From assembly GCA_039889245.1 (NCBI GenBank), contig JAZGVH010000002.1:1364001-1428000 (forward strand): DNA of 64,000 nucleotides, written 5' to 3'. The notes beneath the pieces were generated by a model. It saw nothing but the letters and a program-made list of their open reading frames with translations. It did no database searches and was not told the origin of the DNA. Position 1 is the first letter of the stretch. Each line of letters starts with the position of its first letter. This document shows, one piece after another, positions 9,065-18,327 of this stretch. This DNA is from Dermatophilaceae bacterium Soc4.6 (GTDB lineage Bacteria > Actinomycetota > Actinomycetes > Actinomycetales > Dermatophilaceae). Made by a program: the position numbers and the translations under genes.

Positions 9065-10234
9065 ATGACGCAGATCCGGCCTGTCACCCGGGACGACCTG
9101 GGCCCGCTGCTGGCCCTGGCGCAGGAGGCCTTCGGCCCCTACCCGGGCGACGCCGCACCGCCGCCGCTCGAGGCGCCCGGGCGCCGTCGCTGGGCGTCGT
9201 TCGACCAGGGCCGACCGGTCGCTCACCTGGCCGTGCGCCGCTACGACTCCTGGTGGTCCGGTGCGCAGGTGCCGACCGCGGGCATCGCCTCGGTCACCGT
9301 CGCCGCCGAGCGGCGCGGCCAGGGGCTGCTCGGCGGTCTGCTGGGCGCGGCCCTCGAGGCCGAGCGGGCCGAGGGCACCTGCGTGCTCTCGACGCTCTAC
9401 CCGACCGCCACGGGCATCTACCGCTCGCTGGGCTACGAGGTGGTGACGTCGTACGACCTGGTCGACGTGCCGGTCGCCGGCCTCGACCGGCTGCGGCCGA
9501 GCCCGGCGATCACGGTGCGGCGGGCCGAGGTCGACGACGTCGCCGCCGTGCGCGCCGTCTACGACACGTGGGCCGCGGCGCAGTGCGGGCCACTGACCCG
9601 GCGCGGGCCCTCCTTCGGGGCCGACGACAGCGAGCTGCTCGCGGCCTCCACCGGCACGACCCTCGCGCTCGACGAGGGCGGCGCGGTCGTCGGCTACACG
9701 TCGTGGACGCGCGGTCCAGGCTACGACGGCCACGCCGTGATCACGGTGCACGACCTGCTGGCCACCGACGACCGCGCGCACGTCAGCCTCTGGTCGTTCT
9801 TCTCGTCCTTCTCCAGCGTGGTCGGCACCCTGCGGGTGCGCACGTCGGGCGTCGACGCGGCCCGCCGGCACCTGCCGGGGTCGATGGGCACCGTCGCCGA
9901 GTCCCGCCCCTACATGCTGAGGGTCGACGACGTCGCCGCCGCGGTCAGCGCGCTCGCGCCGAGCGGCGAGGCTCGCTTCGCCGTCTCCGGCGACCGGCTC
10001 GGTGTCATGGACGGCACGTATGCCGTCGCCGACGGCACCTGCTCCCGGCTCGACGACCAGCCCGCCCCGGGTGTGCCCACCTTCAGCCCCCGCGGCCTGG
10101 CACTGGCCTATGCGGGCGTCGAGTCCCCGGCCTCGTTGCGGCTCGCCGGGCTCCTGCACGGGCCCATGGACGACGCCTTCCTGCCGGGCGGCTGGGGTGG
10201 AACGGGCGCGGTGCACGTGCGCGACTACTTCTGA
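9065..10234 (+). CDS. Eis-like GNAT N-acetyltransferase
   Basis: This 389-aa protein has the Eis architecture: an N-terminal GNAT domain with the acetyl-CoA loop VTVAAERRGQGLLGGLLGAAL (split motif V-x-x-x-x-R-G-Q-G at about residue 80), a second GNAT-like domain, and a C-terminal sterol-carrier-like domain. It ends RDYF, and the free C-terminal aromatic residue of Eis proteins takes part in catalysis. Eis enzymes acetylate primary amines, including lysines and aminoglycosides; the physiological substrate here is unknown. It lies 20 bp after the FmdB-like gene, probably in the same transcript. A diverged relative lies at 50,181. Confidence 0.88.
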   Translation: MTQIRPVTRDDLGPLLALAQEAFGPYPGDAAPPPLEAPGRRRWASFDQGRPVAHLAVRRYDSWWSGAQVPTAGIASVTVAAERRGQGLLGGLLGAALEAERAEGTCVLSTLYPTATGIYRSLGYEVVTSYDLVDVPVAGLDRLRPSPAITVRRAEVDDVAAVRAVYDTWAAAQCGPLTRRGPSFGADDSELLAASTGTTLALDEGGAVVGYTSWTRGPGYDGHAVITVHDLLATDDRAHVSLWSFFSSFSSVVGTLRVRTSGVDAARRHLPGSMGTVAESRPYMLRVDDVAAAVSALAPSGEARFAVSGDRLGVMDGTYAVADGTCSRLDDQPAPGVPTFSPRGLALAYAGVESPASLRLAGLLHGPMDDAFLPGGWGGTGAVHVRDYF

Positions 10235-10327
10235 CCCGGTCCTCCACAGCCCCCTGCGCCCCGGCGGCCGTCCACAGGCGACGAGCTCCCCACCGTGTGC
10301 AGCCGCCACCGGCCGTAGGGTCGGCCC

Positions 10328-11182
10328 ATGACGTCGAGCGCCTCCCCCACCACCGCCACCGCCCCCCTGGCCGAGATCGGCATCATCGGGGGCTCGGGGT
10401 TCTACGAGTTCTTCACCGACGCCGAGCGGGTCAGCGTCGAGACCCCGTTCGGGTCGCCGAGCGACGACCTGGTCATCGGTGAGGTCGAGGGACGTCGGGT
10501 GGCGTTCCTGGCCCGTCACGGTCAGGGCCACCGTTTCCCGCCCCACCGGGTCAACTACCGGGCCAACCTGTGGGCGCTGCGCGCGGTCGGGGTGCGGCAG
10601 GTGCTCGCACCGTGTGCGGTCGGGTCGCTGCGCCGCGAGCTCGGGCCGGGCACGGTCGTCGTGCCCGACCAGGTCGTCGACCGCACCTGGGGCCGCGCGC
10701 ACACGGTCTACGACGCCGAGGGTCCGGTCGTGCACGTCGGCTTCGCCGACCCCTACTGCCCGCGGCTGCGCGAGGCGGTCACCCGCACCGCCGCGGGGGC
10801 GGGCATGCCGGTCGAGGGCTCCGGCACCCTCGTGGTCGTCAACGGGCCGCGGTTCTCCTCGCGGGCCGAGAGCCACTGGCACCAGCAGGCCGGGTGGAGC
10901 ATCGTCGGGATGACGGGCATGCCGGAGGCCTCCATCGCGCGCGAGCTGGCCCTGTGCTTCAGCCACGTCGCCCTCGTCACCGACCACGACGCCGGGGTCG
11001 AGGGCGACACCGGGGTGACGCACGCCGAGGTGCTCGAGGTCTTCGGGCAGAACATCGAGGCGCTCAAGTCGGTGCTGGCCCAGACCATCCCGACCCTGCC
11101 CCCGCCGCAGGACGACGCCTCGGCCACGTGTGCCTGCCGTCGCTCGCTCGACGGGCTGACGCTGCCCTTCGAGCTGCCCTGA
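10328..11182 (+). CDS. mtnP: S-methyl-5'-thioadenosine phosphorylase (or related purine nucleoside phosphorylase)
   Basis: This 284-aa protein opens with IGIIGGSGFYEFF, the phosphate-binding motif of the MTAP family, followed by HGQGHRFPPHRVNYRANLWAL and GPRFSSRAES, both family hallmarks. It cleaves methylthioadenosine with phosphate in methionine salvage. The segment IVGMTGMPEASIARELALCFSHVALVTDHDAG is split by the purine-site Asp in VTDHDAG, which favours 6-aminopurines. A 93-bp gap separates it from the upstream acetyltransferase. Confidence 0.93.
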   Translation: MTSSASPTTATAPLAEIGIIGGSGFYEFFTDAERVSVETPFGSPSDDLVIGEVEGRRVAFLARHGQGHRFPPHRVNYRANLWALRAVGVRQVLAPCAVGSLRRELGPGTVVVPDQVVDRTWGRAHTVYDAEGPVVHVGFADPYCPRLREAVTRTAAGAGMPVEGSGTLVVVNGPRFSSRAESHWHQQAGWSIVGMTGMPEASIARELALCFSHVALVTDHDAGVEGDTGVTHAEVLEVFGQNIEALKSVLAQTIPTLPPPQDDASATCACRRSLDGLTLPFELP

Positions 11183-11193
11183 GGGTGGCTCCC

Positions 11194-11994
11194 ATGGCGC
11201 GATTGGCACGGGTGCCGCGGGTGCCGCGGGGCCTACGGGGGCTGGAGGCCGGGCGGGCGGCCGGCCGGTTCGGTCTCGACCCGGAGCCCGAGCCCCGGGG
11301 TGTGGGGTGGCCCCGGCTGCCCGGGGGGACGCGCGCCGGCACCACCCGGCGGGCGGCGTGGCGTCGGGCGCAGGCCCGACGGGTGGTCGCGGCGGTCCTG
11401 GCCGGCGCGGCGACCTGGCTGGTCGTGTCGGCGGTGGCGCCGCGACCGGTCGACTCCGGGGTGTCGGTCGTCGTGGCGGCGCACGACCTCGCGCTGGGGG
11501 CCCGGGTGGGGGCCGACGACGTGCGGGTCGAGAGTCGGCCGGGCTCGCAACGACCGGCGTCGGCGCTGGCCGGCCCGGCCGACGCCCTGGGTCAGGTGAC
11601 TGCAGGGCCGGTCGGGGTGGGTGAGGTGCTCACCACGAGCCGTTTCCGGGGGGCCGCGAGCCTGACCGGGCTCAGCCCGGCGCTGGTCGCGATGAGCATC
11701 CCGCTCGTCGACGAGGGGCTGCTGGTCGACCTGCGGGCGGGCGACACCGTCACCGTGCTGGCACCGGGCACGGGCGCGAGCGTGGCGGCGGCGGCCCCGG
11801 TGCTGTCCGTGACCGCGAGCGGCGAGTCCCCATCCGTGGCTGGTGGCAGCGCCCTGCTCGGAGCCACCTCGGCCGGTGGCGCCGGCTCACGGCTCGTCGT
11901 GGGCCTGACCCGGGCGGAGGCCGGCGCCGTGGCCGGTGCGATGGGCGGGCCGAGTGGGCTGACCGGGTTCGTCGTGGCACTCGGAGGCCGGTGA
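11194..11994 (+). CDS. SAF-domain protein, CpaB/RcpC-like, single-pass membrane
   Basis: This 266-aa protein has one hydrophobic segment (VVAAVLAGAATWLVVSAVA, about residues 65-83) followed by a SAF domain (VVVAAHDLALGARVGADDVRVE, split by LGARV). SAF domains occur in CpaB/RcpC, which act in Flp pilus assembly, and in many actinobacterial proteins without pilus genes. No pilus genes are nearby. The start ATG at 11,194 lies 11 bp after the mtnP stop. The 65-residue N-terminal part is Arg/Gly/Pro-rich and poorly defined, so a later start is possible. Confidence 0.8.
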   Translation: MARLARVPRVPRGLRGLEAGRAAGRFGLDPEPEPRGVGWPRLPGGTRAGTTRRAAWRRAQARRVVAAVLAGAATWLVVSAVAPRPVDSGVSVVVAAHDLALGARVGADDVRVESRPGSQRPASALAGPADALGQVTAGPVGVGEVLTTSRFRGAASLTGLSPALVAMSIPLVDEGLLVDLRAGDTVTVLAPGTGASVAAAAPVLSVTASGESPSVAGGSALLGATSAGGAGSRLVVGLTRAEAGAVAGAMGGPSGLTGFVVALGGR

Positions 11995-12152
11995 CGTCGC
12001 TCCTCGAGCGAGGGACCTTCCTCTCATCACGGGACGGAAGGGTGGTCAGCCACGGGTTGCGTCAAGCCTGTCACCCGGGGACCTCCAGCGGGGCTAGCCT
12101 TTGGCCGACCACCACCCACGTCGGGTGGCCCGAGCGAAGGGCAGCACCAGCG

Positions 12153-12575
12153 ATGATCAAAGGCTTCAAGGACTTCCTCCTGCGCGGCAACGTCGTCGAC
12201 CTCGCGGTGGCCGTCGTGATCGGTGGGGCCTTCGCCAAGGTCGTCGACCTGTTCGTCAGCAACATCATCAACCCCCTGCTGGCGGCAGTGGGCTCCTCGG
12301 GCACCGGCGGCTTCGGCCCCACCCTGCGTGCGGGCAATCCCAAGACCTTCATGGACTTCGGCGGCATCATCAGCCAGATCATCGTCTTCGTCCTGACCGC
12401 GGCGGTGGTCTACTTCCTCATCGTCGTCCCGATGAACCGCATCATGTCCATGCGCAAGAGCGGCGAGGAGCCCGAGCCAGCCGCCCCCTCCGAGGACGTC
12501 ATCCTCCTGCAGGAGATCCGCGACCTGCTGCGTGGCCAGACCATCGCCGACCGCACGGACCTCTCGAAGTCCTGA
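12153..12575 (+). CDS. mscL: Large-conductance mechanosensitive channel MscL
   Basis: This 140-aa protein starts MIKGFKDFLLRGNVVDLAVAV, the amphipathic N-terminal helix and first transmembrane helix (GGAFAKVVDLFVSNIINPLL), with a second helix at QIIVFVLTAAVVYFLIVVPMN. MscL forms a pentameric inner-membrane pore opened by membrane tension to release solutes on osmotic downshock. The cytoplasmic C-terminal bundle ends LLQEIRDLLRGQ. It is a single gene followed by a strong terminator hairpin. Confidence 0.97.
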   Translation: MIKGFKDFLLRGNVVDLAVAVVIGGAFAKVVDLFVSNIINPLLAAVGSSGTGGFGPTLRAGNPKTFMDFGGIISQIIVFVLTAAVVYFLIVVPMNRIMSMRKSGEEPEPAAPSEDVILLQEIRDLLRGQTIADRTDLSKS

Positions 12576-12604
12576 TCGACGCCGCCGCAGCGGTCCCCGA
12601 CTGA

Positions 12605-12639
12605 CGGGGTGGGAACAGCGTCGTTCCCACCCCGTTGTC
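12605..12639 (+). terminator. Rho-independent terminator after mscL
   Basis: A perfect 12-bp inverted repeat (CGGGGTGGGAAC / GTTCCCACCCCG) with a 6-nt loop is followed by TTGTC, starting 29 bp after the mscL stop. Confidence 0.85.
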
Positions 12640-12700
12640 ATGCCCGGGACCAGGAGCGGCAGGCGCGGCGACGGCCGACGGAGCACCCGCGCGCATACAT

Positions 12701-12775
12701 CTTCAGGTGTCGACCTGTGCGGCGCCCAGCCCCCGAACGGCGCGCACAAGGCTTCATGTGTCGACGTGTGCGGCG
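12701..12775. repeat. Direct repeat pair, 24 bp
   Basis: Copies at 12,701-12,724 and 12,752-12,775 differ at two positions. Both carry GTGTCGAC in the middle and end TGTGCGGCG. They lie in the gap between convergent mscL and the 85-aa gene. The function is unknown. Confidence 0.6.
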
Positions 12776-12780
12776 GCCCG

Positions 12781-13038
12781 TCAGCCCCAGTGGGGTGGGC
12801 GTTGCTCGGTGAGCCAACGCTGGTGGGCGGCATCGTCGACCCGCTCACCCCAACCGGCGTCGGTGTCGTCGAGGGTGGGGTCGTCGGTCACCGGCTGGTC
12901 GAGGGGCGTCCCCGTCGGCCCGCGGGTCGCGCGCCGCGGTCCTCGCCGCCGCGCAACCGCACCGTCGGCCAGACCGTCGGCCGCACCGTCCAGCGTCCGG
13001 TCCGCGTCACCGCTCGCGCCCGTCGCCTCCTCGCTCAC
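12781..13038 (-). CDS. Small conserved actinobacterial protein, ends PPHWG
   Basis: The protein is 85 aa. Its GTG start overlaps the stop of the large helicase-like gene as GTGA, so it is probably translated from the same message. The last 20 residues (DDAAHQRWLTEQRPPHWG) match a C-terminal signature I know from short actinobacterial proteins of unknown function encoded beside DUF4011-type helicase genes. The first 50 residues are low complexity. No catalytic motif is visible. Confidence 0.7.
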   Translation of the reverse strand: MSEEATGASGDADRTLDGAADGLADGAVARRRGPRRATRGPTGTPLDQPVTDDPTLDDTDAGWGERVDDAAHQRWLTEQRPPHWG

Positions 13039-16000
13039 GACGGCACCCCCGGCGCCCCTCCAGGATCCCCCTCGCCCGAGCCGGGCGGGGGCGGCCTCGT
13101 CGCCGCGACCACGCGGGCGACCTCGCGGGCCGGGTCGCGGTAGAGGTCCGTCGACCACACCCGCACGAAGCGCCAGCCGAGGCCGGTGAGGTGCTCCTCC
13201 CACAGCCGGTCGCGCTCGCGGGTGCCGGTCATGGCGGCATACGAGGCGCCGTCGCCCTCGACGGCGACGGGAGGCAGGTCGCGGTGGCGGGGGTCGGTGA
13301 CGACGAGGTCGATCACGTGCCGGCCGGAGCCGACGTCTTCGAGCACCTGCAGGCCCTCGCGCCGCAGCCGGTCACCGAGGTCGGCCATCAGCGGGTCACG
13401 GGCCCGGTCGCCGGTTGCCCGGGGGTCGGTCGCGGCCGCCTCGAGGTCGACCAGCAGCCGCCGCAGCGCCAGCGGGCCCGGGTCGCGCAGCCGTTCGACG
13501 TCGAGGTCGTCGGCGTCGAGGGCAGTGACCAGGGTCAGCCGGGTGCGGGCCCTCGACGTCGCCGACACGAGCAGTCGGTCGGCACCGGGAGCCATCAGGT
13601 CGGGGAAGCGGTGCAGCACCCGGCCGTGAGGCGTCTTGCCGTAGCCGACCGACAGGATCACCGCATCCCACCGCGACGGGCCCAGGTCGTCGAGACCCCG
13701 CACGTCGAAGGCCTCGGACGACCCGCCGCCGGCCTGCGCAAAGAAGCCCTCGCCGTCGTCGAGCTCGCGCAGCTCGTGGGCGAGCACCAGCCGCAGCCGG
13801 TCCGCGTGCGCCGCCGTGACCCCGATGACCCCGAGCGACTCGGTCGGTCGGGTGCGGGCGTGCTCGATCACGAGCTCGACGACCCGCGACACCTCGGCCT
13901 CGGTCGACTCGATCGCGGTCTCGCTGCCGGCGACGACGAGCCCCACCCCCTCGACCCGCACGACCCGCACGGGTGACTCCTCGCGCACGCCCGGCGCGGT
14001 CATCAGCCACTCACCGGATGCCGCCTGGTCGGCAGCGCGCAGGAGCCGTTCGTCGGTGCTGCGGTGGTCCCACACCAGGCGCCGGGTGGGCAGCACCTCG
14101 GCCAGGGCGTCGAACGCCGAGCGCATCCCGTGTGCCGCGTCACCGGCAACCGGCTCGACCGCACCGACCGGGGCCGCAGGGGCCGCATGTGCCACCGGGG
14201 CCACCGGGGCCACCGGTGCGACCGGCTCGTCGGTCGACCCGTCCGCCTGCTGCGACGCACTCGACGGCAGGGCGGGTGGCGCGGGCGGCGAGGTGGTGAA
14301 CGGCGTCGGCGCCGGCCCGGCCGGGTCGCCGAGCACGACGACCTGCCGGGCCCGGGTGAGCGCCGAGATCGCCTCCTGCTGCGTGAGCAGCCCGGCCGAC
14401 TCGATGACGACGACGTCGAAGAGGGGGCCGGGAGGCACGGTCTCGGCGACGGCATACGGGCTCAGGACCCAGCAGGGGCGGGTGGCCAGCAGCAGCGGGC
14501 CGCTGGTGACGAGCAGGTCGCGGACCGCGCGCGGGCGACCGGAGTCGTCGGCCTCGGCGAGGAGACCGGCGGCGACCCGGGGTTCGGCCGAGACGGCCGC
14601 ACGGGTGCGCCCGTCGACGACCGAGCGGACCCGGGCCGCGGTCGCCGCCCGGTGCGCGGTGTCGGCCGCGACGTAGCCCGTGGCCGCGGCGCGCAGGCGC
14701 TCACCATCGTGCGCGGCGTAGAAGGGGTCGGTGCGCGTGACGTGACGCACGATCGAGACCCACCAGACGTGGTCGAGCTCGGCCGCGACCTCGTCGGCGC
14801 CGACCCCACGGGCGGCGAAGTCGGTGACGACGTCGCCGAGGCCGCTGGCCCGCAGCTCGTCGACGATCGGGATGACCTGCGGCAGGATGCGCAGCCGGTC
14901 GGTGTGCTCGGCCAGCGCGGCCAGCCGGTCGCCGAGCTCGGCCAGCGTCAGGCGCAGCAGGTCGACTCCCCCCGACCGGGTCGTCGACAGCAGCTCGCCC
15001 AGCCAGCCCAGGTCGGCGCGGAGCCGCTCGTAGGTCTGCAGGGCCTCGTCGAGCTGCGGCGAGATCTCGGGGCGGCCACCGGCGCCGACCAGCTCGTGCC
15101 AGGCCCGGCGGTGCCGACGGGCCGCGACCAGCTCGGCGTGCAGGTCGGCCGGTGGGCGGCCCGGGCGCAGGAGGCGACGGGCCTGGGCCCGCACCCGGGC
15201 GCGGGTGAAGGTGCCGAGCGCGGCGCCCGCCGGGGGCTCGTCGCGACGCTGCTGCGCCGAGGCGGTGGCGGCGACGTGCTCGTCGAGAGGGGTGTCGAAG
15301 ACCTCGGGGCGGAAGACCTCGAGGGTGTCGCGCACCCCGGCCATGATGCCGAGCGCGTGGGCCCAGTCGTCGACCGTGGCCGCGCGGGGCAGCGACGAGG
15401 CCTGCAGCACGACGTCGAGCGCGGCGGTCGCCCGGTCGAGACCCCCGCCGGCGAGCCGGGTGACGACCTCCTGCGCGCGCTCGGCGTCGACGTCGGTGGC
15501 CACGTGCGCGCCGTACCACGGGTCGTCGGCTGCGCGGCCGGACCAGGCGCCGACCAGGGCGGCCTCAGTGAGACGCTGGGCCAGCTCGTCGAGCCGGGCC
15601 CGCGGCAGCTCGAGCAGCGTCTGGCCCTGCAGGCGCACCCGCGACGACGGGGCCGGCGTGCGCAGGGCGAGCTCGGCGATGGCCCACTGGGCCTGGTGCA
15701 CGCTGACGCCCCACGGCGAGCGCACCTCGTGCAGCGCCGCGACGTGGTCGCGCAGCACGTCACGGTGGGCCGTGAGCACGCCCGGGTCGGGGGCGAGCAC
15801 CGGCTGCTCGAGCTGCCGGTCGCGGCGGTCAACGACCCTCGCGAAGGAGTCGACGACCTGCTGGAGGGTGGCCCGGCGGTCGGTGCCGGCCGACGCGGCG
15901 TCGAGCACGAGGTCACCAAGCGGACCGAGCCGAGCGACGAGGTCGGTCAGGTCGCGGCGCAGGGGCGAGACGACGAGCACGGAGCGGCCCTCGCCGGCCA

Positions 16001-16997
16001 GGGCCGCCACGAGCGCGGCCACGGTCTGGGTCGCGCCGGTGCCCGGCGCCGTCGTGACCGCGAGGCTCGCGCCGCGCACGACGGCGTCGACGACGTCGCC
16101 CTGTGAGGCGTCGAGGGGCAGGACGAGCCGCTCGGCGCCCGGGTCGCGGTCAGGATCGGGGTCGGGGTCGGGGGTGGCGGCCCGCACCGCCGCCCGCGCG
16201 TCCCCGTCGCCGGCCAGCGCGGCGACCACGTCGTGGTCGGTCAGGTCGGCGGCGTGGTCGGCGAGGTCGGAGACCATGGCCAGCTTGCTGTGCGGGAAGG
16301 TGCCGACCACCAGCCGGGGCGCCACGGCGAAGCCGGGCAGGTCGGCGCACACGACCTGGAGCACGGCATACGCCGGGCGGGGGTCGAAGCCGCCCGAGGC
16401 GACCGCGCTCGCAGCGAGCGCGGCCTCGTCGAGCTCGATGCCCGCCTGGGCGCGCAGGGCTCGCACGAGCACGGGGTTGACCTCGACCTCGGAGCCGAGC
16501 TGCAGCTCGACCTCGGGGTCGAGCGGCCCGACCAGGGCGGTGCCGTGGGGGCGCAGGATGATCGGGCGCAGCAGGACCGGCGCCTGCGGCGAGCGCCCCC
16601 CGGTGCCCCACGTGGCCAGCCCGAGCGCGAGGAAGCCGACGTGCAGCCCTCGCTGCTCGAGCACCCGGTCACAGGTCGTGGCGATGGCCCGCGCACGGGC
16701 CCGGGCCTTGGACACCGCGCTGCGCTCGCGCACGAGGTCGGAGACGGTCGTCGGACGGCCGGCCAGCAGCTTGGAGACACCGCTCGGGTGGGCGGTCGTC
16801 AGGTCGAGGGTGCCGAGCGGCAGGTCCCGGAACCACAACAGCGTGTTGGGCCCGCCGACGTCGGCCAGGGCCCGCTGCCACCCGCGTACGGCGTCGCGCA
16901 CGAGGGTGGTGCGGAAGGGCGCGGGCCACGCCGGTGCCCCGGGCGCACCCGGACCACCGGCGCTCCGGCGGGGGTCGTCGTCGGTGGGGCTCACCAC
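13035..16997 (-). CDS. DUF4011-type superfamily 1 helicase-like protein with C-terminal restriction-endonuclease-like domain
   Basis: This 1320-aa protein has, in order, a DUF4011-like N-terminal region (NTLLWFRDLPLGTLDL at about 51-66), an ATPase core, a Thr/Pro/Ala-rich linker near 960-1000, helicase motifs V-VI (SVGYGKTPHGRVLHRF; LLVSATSRARTRLTLVTAL), and a C-terminal nuclease-like fold (VAVEGDGASYAAM, LTGLGWRFVRVWSTDLYRDP). The ATP site is degenerate: the Walker A segment at 317-325 reads APGTGATQT with Ala where Lys is expected, and the DEAS motif is replaced by VIESAG. It may bind DNA without hydrolysing ATP. The DUF4011 helicase family is known, but its physiological role is not established. 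Confidence 0.82.
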   Translation of the reverse strand: MVSPTDDDPRRSAGGPGAPGAPAWPAPFRTTLVRDAVRGWQRALADVGGPNTLLWFRDLPLGTLDLTTAHPSGVSKLLAGRPTTVSDLVRERSAVSKARARARAIATTCDRVLEQRGLHVGFLALGLATWGTGGRSPQAPVLLRPIILRPHGTALVGPLDPEVELQLGSEVEVNPVLVRALRAQAGIELDEAALAASAVASGGFDPRPAYAVLQVVCADLPGFAVAPRLVVGTFPHSKLAMVSDLADHAADLTDHDVVAALAGDGDARAAVRAATPDPDPDPDRDPGAERLVLPLDASQGDVVDAVVRGASLAVTTAPGTGATQTVAALVAALAGEGRSVLVVSPLRRDLTDLVARLGPLGDLVLDAASAGTDRRATLQQVVDSFARVVDRRDRQLEQPVLAPDPGVLTAHRDVLRDHVAALHEVRSPWGVSVHQAQWAIAELALRTPAPSSRVRLQGQTLLELPRARLDELAQRLTEAALVGAWSGRAADDPWYGAHVATDVDAERAQEVVTRLAGGGLDRATAALDVVLQASSLPRAATVDDWAHALGIMAGVRDTLEVFRPEVFDTPLDEHVAATASAQQRRDEPPAGAALGTFTRARVRAQARRLLRPGRPPADLHAELVAARRHRRAWHELVGAGGRPEISPQLDEALQTYERLRADLGWLGELLSTTRSGGVDLLRLTLAELGDRLAALAEHTDRLRILPQVIPIVDELRASGLGDVVTDFAARGVGADEVAAELDHVWWVSIVRHVTRTDPFYAAHDGERLRAAATGYVAADTAHRAATAARVRSVVDGRTRAAVSAEPRVAAGLLAEADDSGRPRAVRDLLVTSGPLLLATRPCWVLSPYAVAETVPPGPLFDVVVIESAGLLTQQEAISALTRARQVVVLGDPAGPAPTPFTTSPPAPPALPSSASQQADGSTDEPVAPVAPVAPVAHAAPAAPVGAVEPVAGDAAHGMRSAFDALAEVLPTRRLVWDHRSTDERLLRAADQAASGEWLMTAPGVREESPVRVVRVEGVGLVVAGSETAIESTEAEVSRVVELVIEHARTRPTESLGVIGVTAAHADRLRLVLAHELRELDDGEGFFAQAGGGSSEAFDVRGLDDLGPSRWDAVILSVGYGKTPHGRVLHRFPDLMAPGADRLLVSATSRARTRLTLVTALDADDLDVERLRDPGPLALRRLLVDLEAAATDPRATGDRARDPLMADLGDRLRREGLQVLEDVGSGRHVIDLVVTDPRHRDLPPVAVEGDGASYAAMTGTRERDRLWEEHLTGLGWRFVRVWSTDLYRDPAREVARVVAATRPPPPGSGEGDPGGAPGVPS

Positions 16998-17029
16998 GGC
17001 AGGCTAACGAACGACCCGGGGTGCGGCGT

Positions 17030-18235
17030 TCAGGTCGTGGCGGCGCGGCGGCCGAAGCGACCCTTGGGCGGCAGGGCCAGGCGGAAGATCTTGGCCCAGG
17101 TCGAGCCGACCTGACGGTGGATGGGGCCGCTGTTGTAGGGCAGGCCGTAGCGGGTGCAGATCTCGCGCACCTTCGGGGCGACCTCGGCATACCGGTTGCT
17201 GGGCAGGTCGGGGAAGAGGTGGTGCTCGATCTGGTGGCTGAGGTTGCCGGTCATGAAGTGCATGGCCTGCGAGCCCTCGATGTTGGCCGAGCCGATCATC
17301 TGCCGCACGTACCAGTCACCGCGGGTCTCGCCCTCGATCATCTCCTCGGTGAAGGTGTCGGCGCCCTCGGGGAAGTGGCCGCAGAAGATCACGGCGTGCG
17401 CCCAGATGTTGCGGATCGCGTTGGCGGTCAGGGTGCCGAGCAGGGCCGGCACGAAGGAGCCGGTGAGCGCCGCGACGGCCGGGGTGGCGAAGTAGTCCTT
17501 GCCGAACTGCCGGGCGACCTTGCGGCCGACCGCCCGCAGGTCGCGGCGCAGCTCGGTCTTCGACTTCTTGCCGCTGACGACCTCTTCGATCTCGAGGTCG
17601 TAGACGGCGATGCCCCACTCGAAGACGGGGGCCAGGAGGGCGTTGTAGAGCGGGTTGCCGAGGTTCCACGGCTGCCACACCTGGTCCTCGCTCATGCGCA
17701 GCATGCCGTAGCCCACGTCGCGGTCCTTGCCCACGACGTTGGTCCACACGTGGTGCAGGTCGTTGTGGGTGTGCTTCCACGACGCGGCGGGGGTCACGAA
17801 GTCCCACTCCCAGGTGGTGGAGTGGATGTCGGGGTCGCGCATCCAGTCCCACTGGCCGTGGAGCACGTTGTGCCCGATCTCCATGTTCTCGATGATCTTG
17901 GCGACCGAGAGCATGCCGACGCCCGCGATCCAGGCCGGCGGGAAGCTCGCGAAGACGAGGCTGGCCCGTCCGGCCAGCTCGAGGGTGCGCTGGGCGCGGA
18001 TGACGCGACGGATGTAGGCCGCGTCCTTCGCGCCGCGGTCGGCCATCACGGCCTCCTTGATCGCGTCGAGCTCGGCCCCGAGGGCCGCGACGTCGTCGTC
18101 GCTGAGGTGGGCAGCGGCGGTGGGGCGCATGAGGGGGCTGCCCTCGACCTCGAAGAGGGCGCGACGGGGACGCACCTTGGGCTCGCTGGTGGGCGTGGCG
18201 CTCGGGGTGTCGAGTCGCTCGGCGATGGCGGTCAT
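17030..18235 (-). CDS. Acyl-CoA fatty acid desaturase, DesA3-like
   Basis: This 401-aa protein has the three histidine boxes of membrane di-iron desaturases: HNVLH (122-126), HTHNDLHH (155-162) and HQIEHH (334-339), with hydrophobic segments between. It introduces a cis double bond into membrane acyl chains, using electrons from a reductase. The reductase gene lies directly upstream with a 92-bp gap, and the PucR-type regulator is divergent, so the three form a functional unit like DesA3/Rv3230c in mycobacteria. An AAGGAG-like site precedes the ATG at 18,235. Confidence 0.95.
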   Translation of the reverse strand: MTAIAERLDTPSATPTSEPKVRPRRALFEVEGSPLMRPTAAAHLSDDDVAALGAELDAIKEAVMADRGAKDAAYIRRVIRAQRTLELAGRASLVFASFPPAWIAGVGMLSVAKIIENMEIGHNVLHGQWDWMRDPDIHSTTWEWDFVTPAASWKHTHNDLHHVWTNVVGKDRDVGYGMLRMSEDQVWQPWNLGNPLYNALLAPVFEWGIAVYDLEIEEVVSGKKSKTELRRDLRAVGRKVARQFGKDYFATPAVAALTGSFVPALLGTLTANAIRNIWAHAVIFCGHFPEGADTFTEEMIEGETRGDWYVRQMIGSANIEGSQAMHFMTGNLSHQIEHHLFPDLPSNRYAEVAPKVREICTRYGLPYNSGPIHRQVGSTWAKIFRLALPPKGRFGRRAATT

Positions 18236-18327
18236 GGGATCTCCTTGGGGATCGGACGTCGGGGGAACGAGTGGTGGGCGGCGTCAGTGCCGCTGCGGGT
18301 GGGCAGGCGTGAAGTGGGGTGGGGGCG

